Shown: in pieces, positions 45,023-52,972 of the stretch
How positions within the stretch are numbered: position 1 is the stretch's first letter
How the letters are laid out: each line of letters starts with the position of its first letter
NCBI GenBank assembly: GCA_036323355.1
Contig: AP028876.1
Location: forward strand, 2,108,001 to 2,172,000
Reading direction: 5' to 3'
DNA from: Gottschalkiaceae bacterium SANA
GTDB taxonomy: Bacteria > Bacillota > Clostridia > Tissierellales > GPF-1
Length of the DNA stretch: 64,000 bases
Made by a program: the position numbers and the translations under genes
Notes under the pieces: model-generated
What the model saw: only the letters and a program-made list of their open reading frames with translations
Database searches by the model: none
What the model was told of the DNA's origin: nothing

Positions 45023-45907
45023 CTAACCATTCAAGGTTGATCGTACATGATTGATACTTCTCATAATTCGTTTAGTCACTTCTGGCTTGTTCATGGTATA
45101 GATATGTATGCCGTCCACACCACTCGACAAGAGGTCAATTATCTGATCAACCGCATAAGCGATTCCTGCTTCTTGCAAGGCCTTGGGGCTATGTTCGTAT
45201 CGCTCCAAAATTCGCAAAAATTTAGGCGGAAGATTACAGCCTGAAATTTCTTGAATTCGCTTGATCTGCCGTATGTTGACGAAGGGGAAAATTCCTGCAA
45301 TGACAGGAGTCCGAATATCTAAGAGTTCTAACTTTTCTTGAAACTGAAAGAACATCTCATTATCAAAAAACAATTGCGTCACCAAAAAGTCCAATCCCTC
45401 ATCGGTCTTTTGCTTTAAAAACTTAATATCATCCAACTTATTCTTTGACTCGATATGCCCTTCCGGATAGCATGCACCACCTATTGACCAATCTCCATCT
45501 GCGTGAATTTCACGAATTAATTCACTTGCATAATGATATTGCGGTGAAAAATCAGGCTTATTCAAATAAGATTCTGGCAGATCCCCCCGCATGGCCAAGA
45601 GATTCTCAATTTGATTCTCCCTCAATTCATGCAAGACACGTTTGATCTGATCCTGAGTTGAAGTCACACAGGTCAAATGCGCCAAGGTTTCGATTCCAAA
45701 CTCATTCTTAATCTTAGATGCGATTTCAACCGTATGATTCTGCGTCGAACCTGCAGCACCATATGTGACAGAAATGAAATCTGGATGCAAATCCTTTAAC
45801 CCACTTATCGTATCATGAATGGTTTCAATCGGATAATCCCGCTTTGGTGGAAAGACCTCAAAAGACACCGTTGGTTTTCTTTCCAGTAACATATCCCGTA
45901 TTTTCAT
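45023..45907 (-). CDS. metF: Methylenetetrahydrofolate reductase MetF
   Basis: Reduces methylene-THF to methyl-THF, giving the methyl donor for MetH. SFEVFPPKRD at the start, TYGAAGSTQNHT, HLTCVT, AMRGD, and GACYPEGHIES all match the family; 294 residues, typical. GGGGGGAAACAATG start. First gene of the riboswitch operon. Confidence 0.95.
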   Translation of the reverse strand: MKIRDMLLERKPTVSFEVFPPKRDYPIETIHDTISGLKDLHPDFISVTYGAAGSTQNHTVEIASKIKNEFGIETLAHLTCVTSTQDQIKRVLHELRENQIENLLAMRGDLPESYLNKPDFSPQYHYASELIREIHADGDWSIGGACYPEGHIESKNKLDDIKFLKQKTDEGLDFLVTQLFFDNEMFFQFQEKLELLDIRTPVIAGIFPFVNIRQIKRIQEISGCNLPPKFLRILERYEHSPKALQEAGIAYAVDQIIDLLSSGVDGIHIYTMNKPEVTKRIMRSINHVRSTLNG

Positions 45908-45921
45908 TGTTTCCCCCCATT

Positions 45922-45950
45922 AAAAAAACTCTATCGATTAAGATAGAGTT
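45922..45950 (-). terminator. Riboswitch terminator before metF
   Basis: Minus-strand stem AACTCTATC/GATAGAGTT (45927-45935 with 45942-45950), loop of 6, followed by TTTTT. It lies just after the S-box, as expected for a transcription attenuator that is relieved when SAM is scarce. Confidence 0.9.
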
Positions 45951-45964
45951 GTGTTTTCACAAAG

Positions 45965-46062
45965 CTCTTATCTCCCGGGATCTCCCGTTGGATTTAGCAC
46001 CACACCATATAGATAGGTTGCTGGACTTCATCGGGCCAATTCCCTCCGTCACTCTTGATAAG
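45965..46062 (-). promoter_or_regulatory. SAM-I riboswitch (S-box)
   Basis: The minus strand reads CTTATCAAGAG at the 5' edge, then GTGACGGAGGGA, GGCCCGATGAAGTC, CAGCAACC, GGTGCTAAATCC and GGGAGA, closing with GATAAGAG. These are the conserved S-box core segments and the P1 stem pairs the ends (CTTATC/GATAAG). With SAM bound, transcription stops at the following hairpin. Confidence 0.95.
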
Positions 46063-46081
46063 AATATATTGAATTGTTCCT

Positions 46082-46110
46082 ATACTATATCGATTTGTGT
46101 TTCCTGTCAA
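46082..46110 (-). promoter_or_regulatory. Promoter of metF operon
   Basis: Minus strand: TTGACA (46105-46110), 17-base spacer, TAGTAT (46082-46087), 20 bases before the S-box. The remaining 46111-46246 stretch shows no gene. Confidence 0.7.
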
Positions 46111-46250
46111 GACAAATTGACAGAATATATTTCTTTTTCTTAATTTTTCTCATTTCTTATGCCTTTACCTTCCCGCAAGTCAATCATCTAGTAAACCCAA
46201 TCCTGTCAATTTTGAAGGTTGGTACTCGACATGTTCAAAAGATGGCAAAA

Positions 46251-46281
46251 AAAAAGAAGGTCCTTTTGCTACCTTCTTTTT
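46251..46281 (-). terminator. Terminator after PTS operon
   Basis: Minus-strand stem AAAAAGAAGGT/ACCTTCTTTTT with a 9-base loop and T run, 8 bases past the RarA-like gene stop. Confidence 0.85.
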
Positions 46282-46288
46282 GATGTGC

Positions 46289-46897
46289 CTAGTATTGTGT
46301 GTTGCTGTATTTAAAGGCCGTCTCTACATTGTTTTCTGGATTATACGTCTCTAATATTTTTCTGTATCGCTCTTTATAGTCATTTTCCACTTTCAATTCT
46401 GGAATCACAATCGTTCCCTCATTAAAGAAATGCATAGACCCTCTACCCATAGCGGCACCTCTTTTGGTATGTTTGTCCAGGGCCACATCAATTACCGTTG
46501 GCACTCTTCCCATCGCAAAGCCCTTGATAATAATATTTTTCAAAAGGTCAGTTGAGCGATCTTTGGTGCTTTCACATAGAATTCTTATGGCATGAATAAA
46601 GAAAATAGGTTGATCTCCATCATCATACGGAAAGTTCTTGCGCATTTCATTCAAATTTTGAATCTGTCCAGCTACGGACAGATCTCCAAACCCAATATCC
46701 TCTACAGATATAGCCAATAATCGTCTCCAAAGCTTGTCTAGCAAGATCGGTGAAGTGATGTATAATTCGTAAGCACATTCACACGCCTCTTCTAGCTTTG
46801 CACGACGAATTGATTTTTGTAGGGTTGAAATAATTTCATCGGATTGAAATCCGTTTTTTGTTGTTAATTCTGACCAAAAATTGTACGAAAATGCCAT
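46289..46897 (-). CDS. RarA/MgsA C-terminal-domain-only protein in PTS operon
   Basis: A 202-residue protein resembling only the C-terminal MgsA/RarA region (PF12002-type), which in full-length proteins follows an AAA+ ATPase. Conserved segments: STLQKSIRRAKLEEA, LWRRLLAISVEDIGFGD, and AMGRGSMHFFNEGTIVIP. No Walker motifs. Tail ends NPENNVETAFKYSN. It is the last gene of the PTS operon. GGAGG before the ATG. Its link to a sugar uptake unit is unexplained; a role as oligomerising or DNA-contact module without ATPase is possible. Confidence 0.75.
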   Translation of the reverse strand: MAFSYNFWSELTTKNGFQSDEIISTLQKSIRRAKLEEACECAYELYITSPILLDKLWRRLLAISVEDIGFGDLSVAGQIQNLNEMRKNFPYDDGDQPIFFIHAIRILCESTKDRSTDLLKNIIIKGFAMGRVPTVIDVALDKHTKRGAAMGRGSMHFFNEGTIVIPELKVENDYKERYRKILETYNPENNVETAFKYSNTQY

Positions 46898-46909
46898 CTG
46901 GTGTCCTCC

Positions 46910-47245
46910 TTAAGCCTGCTTTAATTTCTGCATCATTTCTGCTAATTCGGTGGTTAAAAAGCGAATAGTTTCCACACTCATCAATTGATCTTCAGCGTGA
47001 ACCATCAATAAACTCACCTGCGGTGTTCTTGTTTCCATCTCGGTTGTAAGCACTTTACTATGCACTCGATGGGCATGAATATAATTTTCTTCCGCTTCTT
47101 TGCGCTGCTTTTCATAATCATGCTGGTTTCCTTTTTTCAATGATTCATAGGCAAGAATGTACTTTGACTTTGCCATTCCCGCATACGAAATGATTTCCAT
47201 AGAAACCTCTGCCAACTTTTCAATATCTACCATATCCATCACCAT
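46910..47245 (-). CDS. PTS lactose/cellobiose-family IIA
   Basis: Phosphocarrier of the Lac-family PTS: phosphorylated by HPr on the His in LLMVHAEDQLM near residue 80 and passes the group to IIB. Three-helix pattern over 111 residues. Several in-frame ATG/GTG codons are clustered at the start; the upstream SD is weak, so the exact start is unsure. Six bases downstream of IIB. Confidence 0.9.
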   Translation of the reverse strand: MVMDMVDIEKLAEVSMEIISYAGMAKSKYILAYESLKKGNQHDYEKQRKEAEENYIHAHRVHSKVLTTEMETRTPQVSLLMVHAEDQLMSVETIRFLTTELAEMMQKLKQA

Positions 47246-47251
47246 TCTTCT

Positions 47252-47545
47252 CTATTTAATAAGTGCAATTGCTTGTTCCAACGCTTTTTTACCATCTGCC
47301 AAGGCATACACTCTTGTATCCACACTCGCTGTAGGAATGCCTAAAATTTTCTTTACATTCTCAAGCGCATAGATAATTTGGGGTCCTAAAAGACAAACAT
47401 CCCATTTCCCGATTTCTTCATCCAGCCCACTATTGGGACGGGCTTCAATCACAACATCCATTTCAGCTTCTTCAGCTGCAATTCTCATTTTCTTCATTAA
47501 AATGGAACTAGACATACCGCCATTGCATACAATTAACACTTTCAT
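47252..47545 (-). CDS. PTS lactose/cellobiose-family IIB
   Basis: IIB of the Lac family with the phosphorylated Cys in VLIVCNGGMSSS near residue 7. 97 residues. AGGAGA upstream. The substrate is a beta-glucoside, chitobiose or lactose-type sugar, undecided. Confidence 0.92.
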   Translation of the reverse strand: MKVLIVCNGGMSSSILMKKMRIAAEEAEMDVVIEARPNSGLDEEIGKWDVCLLGPQIIYALENVKKILGIPTASVDTRVYALADGKKALEQAIALIK

Positions 47546-47577
47546 TTTACGACCTCTCCTATATGGTTCTATTGAAT

Positions 47578-49491
47578 TTATATCGAGACATAAGACAATA
47601 CAGATAAAAAATCGTCTGCATGATCACACTGTATGAGCTGATCGAACACCTTTTTATTGGGTGTGATTTTCTTGAAAAGCTGAAACAGTTCTTGAATTTC
47701 TTCATCAACTATCGCTTGACTTGCAAGTAAGAAAATTAACTTAATTTCTTTATCTTTGTACTTAATCGGAGTCTTTAAAATCGCCACACTCACAACACTT
47801 TTCCGTGCAAATGTTGAAAGTGGATGCGGAACCATAAAATGATTGGATAAAAAGGTTGGATAATTCACTTCTCGTTCAATTACATCTTGTGCAAACCGCT
47901 CGGCTGATTCAATATATTCGCCTTCGTACAACTCCATCGACATTTGATGGATCACATCTTCAAAGGTACTTTCTTTCTCATATACATGTATCAGTTTCGG
48001 ATCAAATTTCCGATCAATTAATCGTTCGACTTTCCCTTTATATCGCGAATGCGTCAAAGCCTCGTAAATTTTAATCCGATCTGATTCCTTTGGCAAACTG
48101 TCAATTACATAAACAGGTTTGCTTTCAATCTTCAGAATATCTGTCATCGAAATAATTAAGTCTACCTCGATCCTTTCCAAAAAGCTTTCCAACTGATGAA
48201 CTGGGATCACATCGACAATCTGAATTTGGTTTGGAAAATTGTTGAGAATCCACTGTTTTGTGAAATTCACCATCCCAGCCAAATTGCTGCTGACAAGAAG
48301 CACTCGTATACTTTTAAAAATATTTTCGAAATAAAACTCAATGTACAATGCGATATAAGAAAGCTCCGAGTCAATCAAATACTTCTTTTTATATCGATAG
48401 ACAATTGGAACCAACAGCATTGCAATCTCATAGGCATAGGCATATTTTTCACGAATAATATCTCTTGCTATATTCTCATACTCATAGCCTTCTTCTAGTC
48501 GTCGCAACATAAAATCGGTATGAACCGCCAAGTTATGATAAACGTCCTCACAATTGGTCAGATCAAAGCCGTATTTGCGCTGCACTTCCTCACAAAAATC
48601 ACTCATAATCACTTGATGCTGGGCACTGATATCCTCTTCCGAGTGATCAAATAACTTCAATGTCCACATAAAACTATCCAGAAATCCAATATCATTTTCA
48701 TAGATATAAGCAAAATCATCGACAATCTCTGATAAAGTCGTAATGGTTTTTTTTGATGACTTCTGATTGCTATGCACACCATCCAGTAAAAACCGATTTT
48801 CATTGCGTAACGAGGAATAGTACAAAGCCCATGAAAGCATAAAGAAAGAATCATCCGATAGAATAATATTATGTTCCTTAAATTTGCTTGCAATTGCCTT
48901 TTTTATTTTTTCATATTCTTCATCCCGATAATACCCATCTAAGAGTTTGGCTATTTCTGCCGTATAAGCGGTCGATTTTCTTACGGTTTCTTTCTCCAAA
49001 AATACAAGAAATGCTTTTCTAATTAATTCCTCATTCTTGGTTGTATAGACAGTATCATTTCGAATCGTAAAGACGTCAGCCCCTAGCTTAATTTGGAGCA
49101 TCGACTGCAGTTTTACCAGATCCTTATATACCGTTTGTGCAGAAACATACAGATCTTCTGCTATGCTTTCAATCTCTTGTTCCTGCGAAAACATCACTTT
49201 CCCCATGATCACTTTATACCGATTAGCTATATCATCCATGCTATGCTCGTCTTGAAATTTCAAAAGCAAGGAAGCAATGACTGGTACATTCGGACTTTCA
49301 ATAAAATATCCAATTTTATTTGATGATTGAACACTACAATTATAGGTTTTTAGATACTGATTAATCTTGCTGATATCATTACGGACAGTTCGATCAGAAA
49401 CGCCCAATCTAGAAGCTAAATTTGACCCGATAATACCAGAAGTATTTTTAATCAATATCTCTAAGATTTGAACTTGTCTCCCTGTCCGCAT
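47578..49491 (-). CDS. LicR/ManR-type PRD transcription activator
   Basis: Multi-domain PTS-controlled regulator of 637 residues: N-terminal HTH domain (NLASRLGVSDRTVRNDISKI), a second Mga-like HTH, two PRDs, a IIB-like and a IIA-like domain. The usual histidines are mostly missing: PRD1 has none, PRD2 keeps only LAVHTD, and the IIB-like domain has VSSNLAG without Cys, but the IIA-like His (MVPHPLS) near residue 550 is intact. Activates the operon it belongs to. GGAGA upstream. Lies between IIC and IIB. Confidence 0.85.
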   Translation of the reverse strand: MRTGRQVQILEILIKNTSGIIGSNLASRLGVSDRTVRNDISKINQYLKTYNCSVQSSNKIGYFIESPNVPVIASLLLKFQDEHSMDDIANRYKVIMGKVMFSQEQEIESIAEDLYVSAQTVYKDLVKLQSMLQIKLGADVFTIRNDTVYTTKNEELIRKAFLVFLEKETVRKSTAYTAEIAKLLDGYYRDEEYEKIKKAIASKFKEHNIILSDDSFFMLSWALYYSSLRNENRFLLDGVHSNQKSSKKTITTLSEIVDDFAYIYENDIGFLDSFMWTLKLFDHSEEDISAQHQVIMSDFCEEVQRKYGFDLTNCEDVYHNLAVHTDFMLRRLEEGYEYENIARDIIREKYAYAYEIAMLLVPIVYRYKKKYLIDSELSYIALYIEFYFENIFKSIRVLLVSSNLAGMVNFTKQWILNNFPNQIQIVDVIPVHQLESFLERIEVDLIISMTDILKIESKPVYVIDSLPKESDRIKIYEALTHSRYKGKVERLIDRKFDPKLIHVYEKESTFEDVIHQMSMELYEGEYIESAERFAQDVIEREVNYPTFLSNHFMVPHPLSTFARKSVVSVAILKTPIKYKDKEIKLIFLLASQAIVDEEIQELFQLFKKITPNKKVFDQLIQCDHADDFLSVLSYVSI

Positions 49492-49501
49492 TATATCTCC
49501 T

Positions 49502-50761
49502 CTATCGTGCTTCTTTTTTTAGTTCTTCCGCTTCCATCGCTTTAAAGAATGGGAAGTAGATCAAGGTCATCAAGGCTAAACATCCGAATACAAGAACGAC
49601 TGCTTTCCAGTCCATTGTCATCAAGAATGCCCCAACTCCAGGTGGCATAAAGCTAGGTGGTTCTGCAATCGGCATCCCCACCAGGCCGGAAGCCATGGAG
49701 AAATAACAGATCGTTGCAACCACAAGTGGACCAAATACGAACGGTATAAATAAAAACGGATTGAGAATAATGGGAGCGCCAAAGATTACGGGCTCGTTGA
49801 TCCCAAAGATGGAAGGCACGATGGCTGCTTTACCAATCGAGCTATAGTTCTTTGATTTAGAACGCATCATCAAAATGACAAGCCCAAGGGTAAGACCAGA
49901 ACCTGATACTTGCAAAAGAGCGTAGTAAAATCCAAATGTAAAGAAATGCGATACAGTTTCTCCTGCTGCGTATGCTGCCACATTGGCCGCTCCGTATGAT
50001 ACCGCAAATGGTACCCAAACAGCCGATGTAATTCCCGGTCCATGCAAGCCAAAGAACCAAAGCAATTGAGTTAAGAAGATAACGATCAAAATGGCTGGCA
50101 AGGTATCCATGGAACTAACTGCCGGCGCTAAGATTCCCATAAACCACTGTGGAAACACAGAACCCGAATTCGTTTGAATTGCCATGGAAATCACTGATGC
50201 GATACCAACATTCACAATCAAAGGAAGCAAAATACTAAAACTCTCCGCTACCATATCAGGCACACTATCAGGCAACTTAATCACCAACTTCTTTTGGATC
50301 ATAAAGCGTGTCACCTCAACCGTGAGAATGGCCGAAACAATGCTGGTAAAAAGGCCTTCTGCTCCTAGATAAGAAGTCCCCAATCCTCCATCTATCGGAA
50401 TCCCACTTAAGATCAAATGAACAACAATGGCACTTACGCCTATTAAAGATGATTTCAAGTTGTATCGTTTTGCTAGTGCATTCGCAATGAAAAACACAGC
50501 ATAAATTGAGATCAGTCCCGTTGTGAACTGATTGGCATAAGTAAGACCCGTCATATGCTGACCAATAAAATCAGAAATTGCTCCCGGACCAATTAAGTTC
50601 TTAATTGCAATTGGCAATAATGAAAATGAACCGATAATAATGAGCGGTATAATTGCAATCATACCTTCTTTAATTGCTTGCAAGTGTTTCTGCTGATCCA
50701 CTTTATTTGCAATTGGCATTAAAAATTTCTGCAAAACACTTTGTAATTTTGCGGTTCCCAT
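49502..50761 (-). CDS. PTS lactose/cellobiose-family IIC
   Basis: Membrane permease of the PTS with about 8-10 helices and the GINEPVIFGAPIILNP motif near residue 320 typical of the CelB/Lac IIC group. 419 residues, GGGAGGAAAG before ATG. First gene of the operon, read from the promoter at 50884. No phospho-beta-glucosidase follows. Confidence 0.92.
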   Translation of the reverse strand: MGTAKLQSVLQKFLMPIANKVDQQKHLQAIKEGMIAIIPLIIIGSFSLLPIAIKNLIGPGAISDFIGQHMTGLTYANQFTTGLISIYAVFFIANALAKRYNLKSSLIGVSAIVVHLILSGIPIDGGLGTSYLGAEGLFTSIVSAILTVEVTRFMIQKKLVIKLPDSVPDMVAESFSILLPLIVNVGIASVISMAIQTNSGSVFPQWFMGILAPAVSSMDTLPAILIVIFLTQLLWFFGLHGPGITSAVWVPFAVSYGAANVAAYAAGETVSHFFTFGFYYALLQVSGSGLTLGLVILMMRSKSKNYSSIGKAAIVPSIFGINEPVIFGAPIILNPFLFIPFVFGPLVVATICYFSMASGLVGMPIAEPPSFMPPGVGAFLMTMDWKAVVLVFGCLALMTLIYFPFFKAMEAEELKKEAR

Positions 50762-50854
50762 TTGCTTTCCTCCCTGTTTTAAAATGCTGGTGGAATTCTA
50801 ACGGCCGTCGTTTCCCCAATATCCTAGTTATCATTAATCCCTTAGGACTTCCTC

Positions 50855-50884
50855 ATTCTATTAAATTGAGCAGTACCCCGTCAA
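50855..50884 (-). promoter_or_regulatory. Promoter of PTS operon
   Basis: Minus strand: TTGACG (50879-50884), 18-base spacer, TAGAAT (50855-50860). Just downstream on the same strand lies TCCTA-N16-TAGGA, a possible activator or repressor site. Confidence 0.6.
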
Positions 50885-51028
50885 ATAAGCTTTTTCCGGC
50901 TCACTAGGAAATTGGCACAGCAAAAACTTTCTCTTGAAATTCTCTTCTTTCCACGATACACTAAGCCTCGTTATCAAACGTTCGGCCACCGTTTCTCCTA
51001 TCTGCATTCAACCATAATGGGGGATTTT

Positions 51029-51676
51029 ATGAGTAAAAATAACGTAAAAAAAATAATGATCGGATTCGTCGGGATCCTGATCATTGCATATTCTGTCGTC
51101 ATGCAAATTAAAGCGGGTTTCGGACTCGACTCTCTCAATGCCTTATATGGAAATCTTTCCATTGTGACGGGTCGAACCTTCGGCTTTTTTAGTATCTGTT
51201 TGGGTTTTATTTTCATTCTGATCAATCACTTTACTTCCAAGAAAAGATTCAATTGGACGGCATTGCTCGTCGCTTTTTTCATTGGGACCGGCGTGGATCA
51301 ATTCAATCAAATATTTGCTCACTCCATGAATTTTGAATCATGGTCAGCAAGAATTTCTTTGTTTCTTTATGCACTCATCCTCTATGGAATTGGCATCGCC
51401 TTATTGATCTACAGCGGTATGCCCTCACCACTCGAAGAACTTCAATTTGCCATGCAAAAATTAACTAATCAATCCGTCGCCCGTGCAAAATTTTACACCG
51501 ATCTCGCCCTCTTTAGCGGTGCGCTATTAACAAGCGTCCTAACGGGACTCGGACTGGGTCAAATCAATGTTGGAACGATAATCATTACCATCTTTATTGG
51601 CAAAATTATTGAAGTCTCTCTGCAGCTCATTTCGAAAATCGAAAAAAAAAATACGAGAGTTCAACCACAATCCTAA
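51029..51676 (+). CDS. YczE/YyaS/YitT-like membrane protein
   Basis: Five to six hydrophobic helices over 215 residues with IKAGFGLDSLNALYGNLSI near the start, the usual motif of the YczE-like group, and GLGLGQINVGTIIITIFIGK later. Function unknown; some relatives sit near surfactin or ion genes. ATG at 51029 is preceded by GGGGGA; the longer open frame from 50912 crosses the divergent promoter and is not used. Confidence 0.75.
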   Translation: MSKNNVKKIMIGFVGILIIAYSVVMQIKAGFGLDSLNALYGNLSIVTGRTFGFFSICLGFIFILINHFTSKKRFNWTALLVAFFIGTGVDQFNQIFAHSMNFESWSARISLFLYALILYGIGIALLIYSGMPSPLEELQFAMQKLTNQSVARAKFYTDLALFSGALLTSVLTGLGLGQINVGTIIITIFIGKIIEVSLQLISKIEKKNTRVQPQS

Positions 51677-51690
51677 GGGCAAATACAAAA

Positions 51691-51720
51691 AAAATGGAAT
51701 GGCTTTCACCATTCCATTTT
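51691..51720. terminator. Bidirectional terminator
   Basis: Perfect arms AAAATGGAATGG/CCATTCCATTTT around a 6-base loop, between the converging YczE-like and HlyD-like genes. Confidence 0.9.
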
Positions 51721-51724
51721 CTAT

Positions 51725-52960
51725 CTATTCAACGACAACCTTCATACCAATCTCTAAGTCATTTGACAAATTCTTCACCAGAATATCGCCTTCATCAAGA
51801 CCATCAGTCACCTCGTAATAATCTTCACCTTCAAGCCCGACTTTTATGGCTTTTTCTTCGAGCACGCCATTGACGACCTTCATGACAAAATATTGATTCT
51901 GTGATTGATACACGACATCTATCGGAATCCGTAACACATTGTCTAGTTTGGCAGGAACAAAGGTTACATCCGCTTCTTGCCCAATAATGGCTGATTCAAG
52001 ACCTTCCATTAATTGAATTTCTACCTCGACTCGACTTTGACGTATTCCCAATTCCGAGATCGTTTCTTTTGCTTTTGGATGAATTTGTGCAATTTCTCCG
52101 GTATAATCTCCCTCTCCAAAAGAGAGCGTTAAGGGAGTATCTTGACTAATCCAATGCAAATCATCTTCAAGTAAGTCAACAACCACCTTCATCTCACTAA
52201 AATCTGACAGTTCCATAATCGGTTCTCCTGGCATCACATAGGCGCCTTCATCAACCAATTTTTCTGTAATGACCCCGTCAAATGGTGCAACAATCACATA
52301 GTCTTCCAATTGTGCTTTTAGGGCATTTAATTGACTTTCAAACTGATCAATCTGCGCTTCAAATTGTCCTTCCACATTGTCACTGATCCCTTTTCTCGTA
52401 AGCAGTAATTGACTCTGCGCAATGGTCAGCTGTTGTCTAGCAACTTTCGCTTGATTGTCATAAACATCAAAACTTGCTTGGCTGATATAATCTCCAGCCA
52501 ATAACTCTTGTTGAATCACCAAATCTTTTTTTGCTTGTTCATAAATGATACTGGCTTGTTGAACCGCTGCCTGTGCTTGGCTAATCAAGGCTTGATCTTT
52601 CGGTGCCAAAGCCTCCAACAATTGTAGTTCAACACTCTTCAATTGTGCTTCAAGTCCCTCAATTTGAGAATCAAGCAATTTATGGTCCAACTCTGCAAGA
52701 ACATCATCTTTTAAGACTACATCACCAGTTCTCACCGCAACTCTTTCAATGGTATCTGCGGCACTTGCCTTCAGCATCACCCGATGACGACTGTCAATCG
52801 TTCCGGTTTCTTCAATAACCATCTCTACATTTCCACGATCTGCTGCGACTACTGTTACTGGTGTGCCCCCGTTCAAATAATAGAATCCACCAATTGCTCC
52901 AAGAACAACCATCACAAGTACCGCAATCCCTATCCATTTCTTCGTTAAATATTTTTTCAT
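51725..52960 (-). CDS. HlyD/MacA-like efflux adaptor
   Basis: Membrane fusion protein: one N-terminal helix (about 10-30), beta-barrel/lipoyl part (AADTIERVAVRTGDVV), long coiled coil at about 95-215 (QIEGLEAQLKSVELQLLEA), second lipoyl half and a C-terminal beta part. It links an FtsX-type permease to the outside. Of three adjacent starts, the ATG at 52960 is best spaced from AGAGG. About 411 residues. Downstream of the permease gene by 12 bases. Confidence 0.88.
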   Translation of the reverse strand: MKKYLTKKWIGIAVLVMVVLGAIGGFYYLNGGTPVTVVAADRGNVEMVIEETGTIDSRHRVMLKASAADTIERVAVRTGDVVLKDDVLAELDHKLLDSQIEGLEAQLKSVELQLLEALAPKDQALISQAQAAVQQASIIYEQAKKDLVIQQELLAGDYISQASFDVYDNQAKVARQQLTIAQSQLLLTRKGISDNVEGQFEAQIDQFESQLNALKAQLEDYVIVAPFDGVITEKLVDEGAYVMPGEPIMELSDFSEMKVVVDLLEDDLHWISQDTPLTLSFGEGDYTGEIAQIHPKAKETISELGIRQSRVEVEIQLMEGLESAIIGQEADVTFVPAKLDNVLRIPIDVVYQSQNQYFVMKVVNGVLEEKAIKVGLEGEDYYEVTDGLDEGDILVKNLSNDLEIGMKVVVE

Positions 52961-52972
52961 CATCACACCTCT

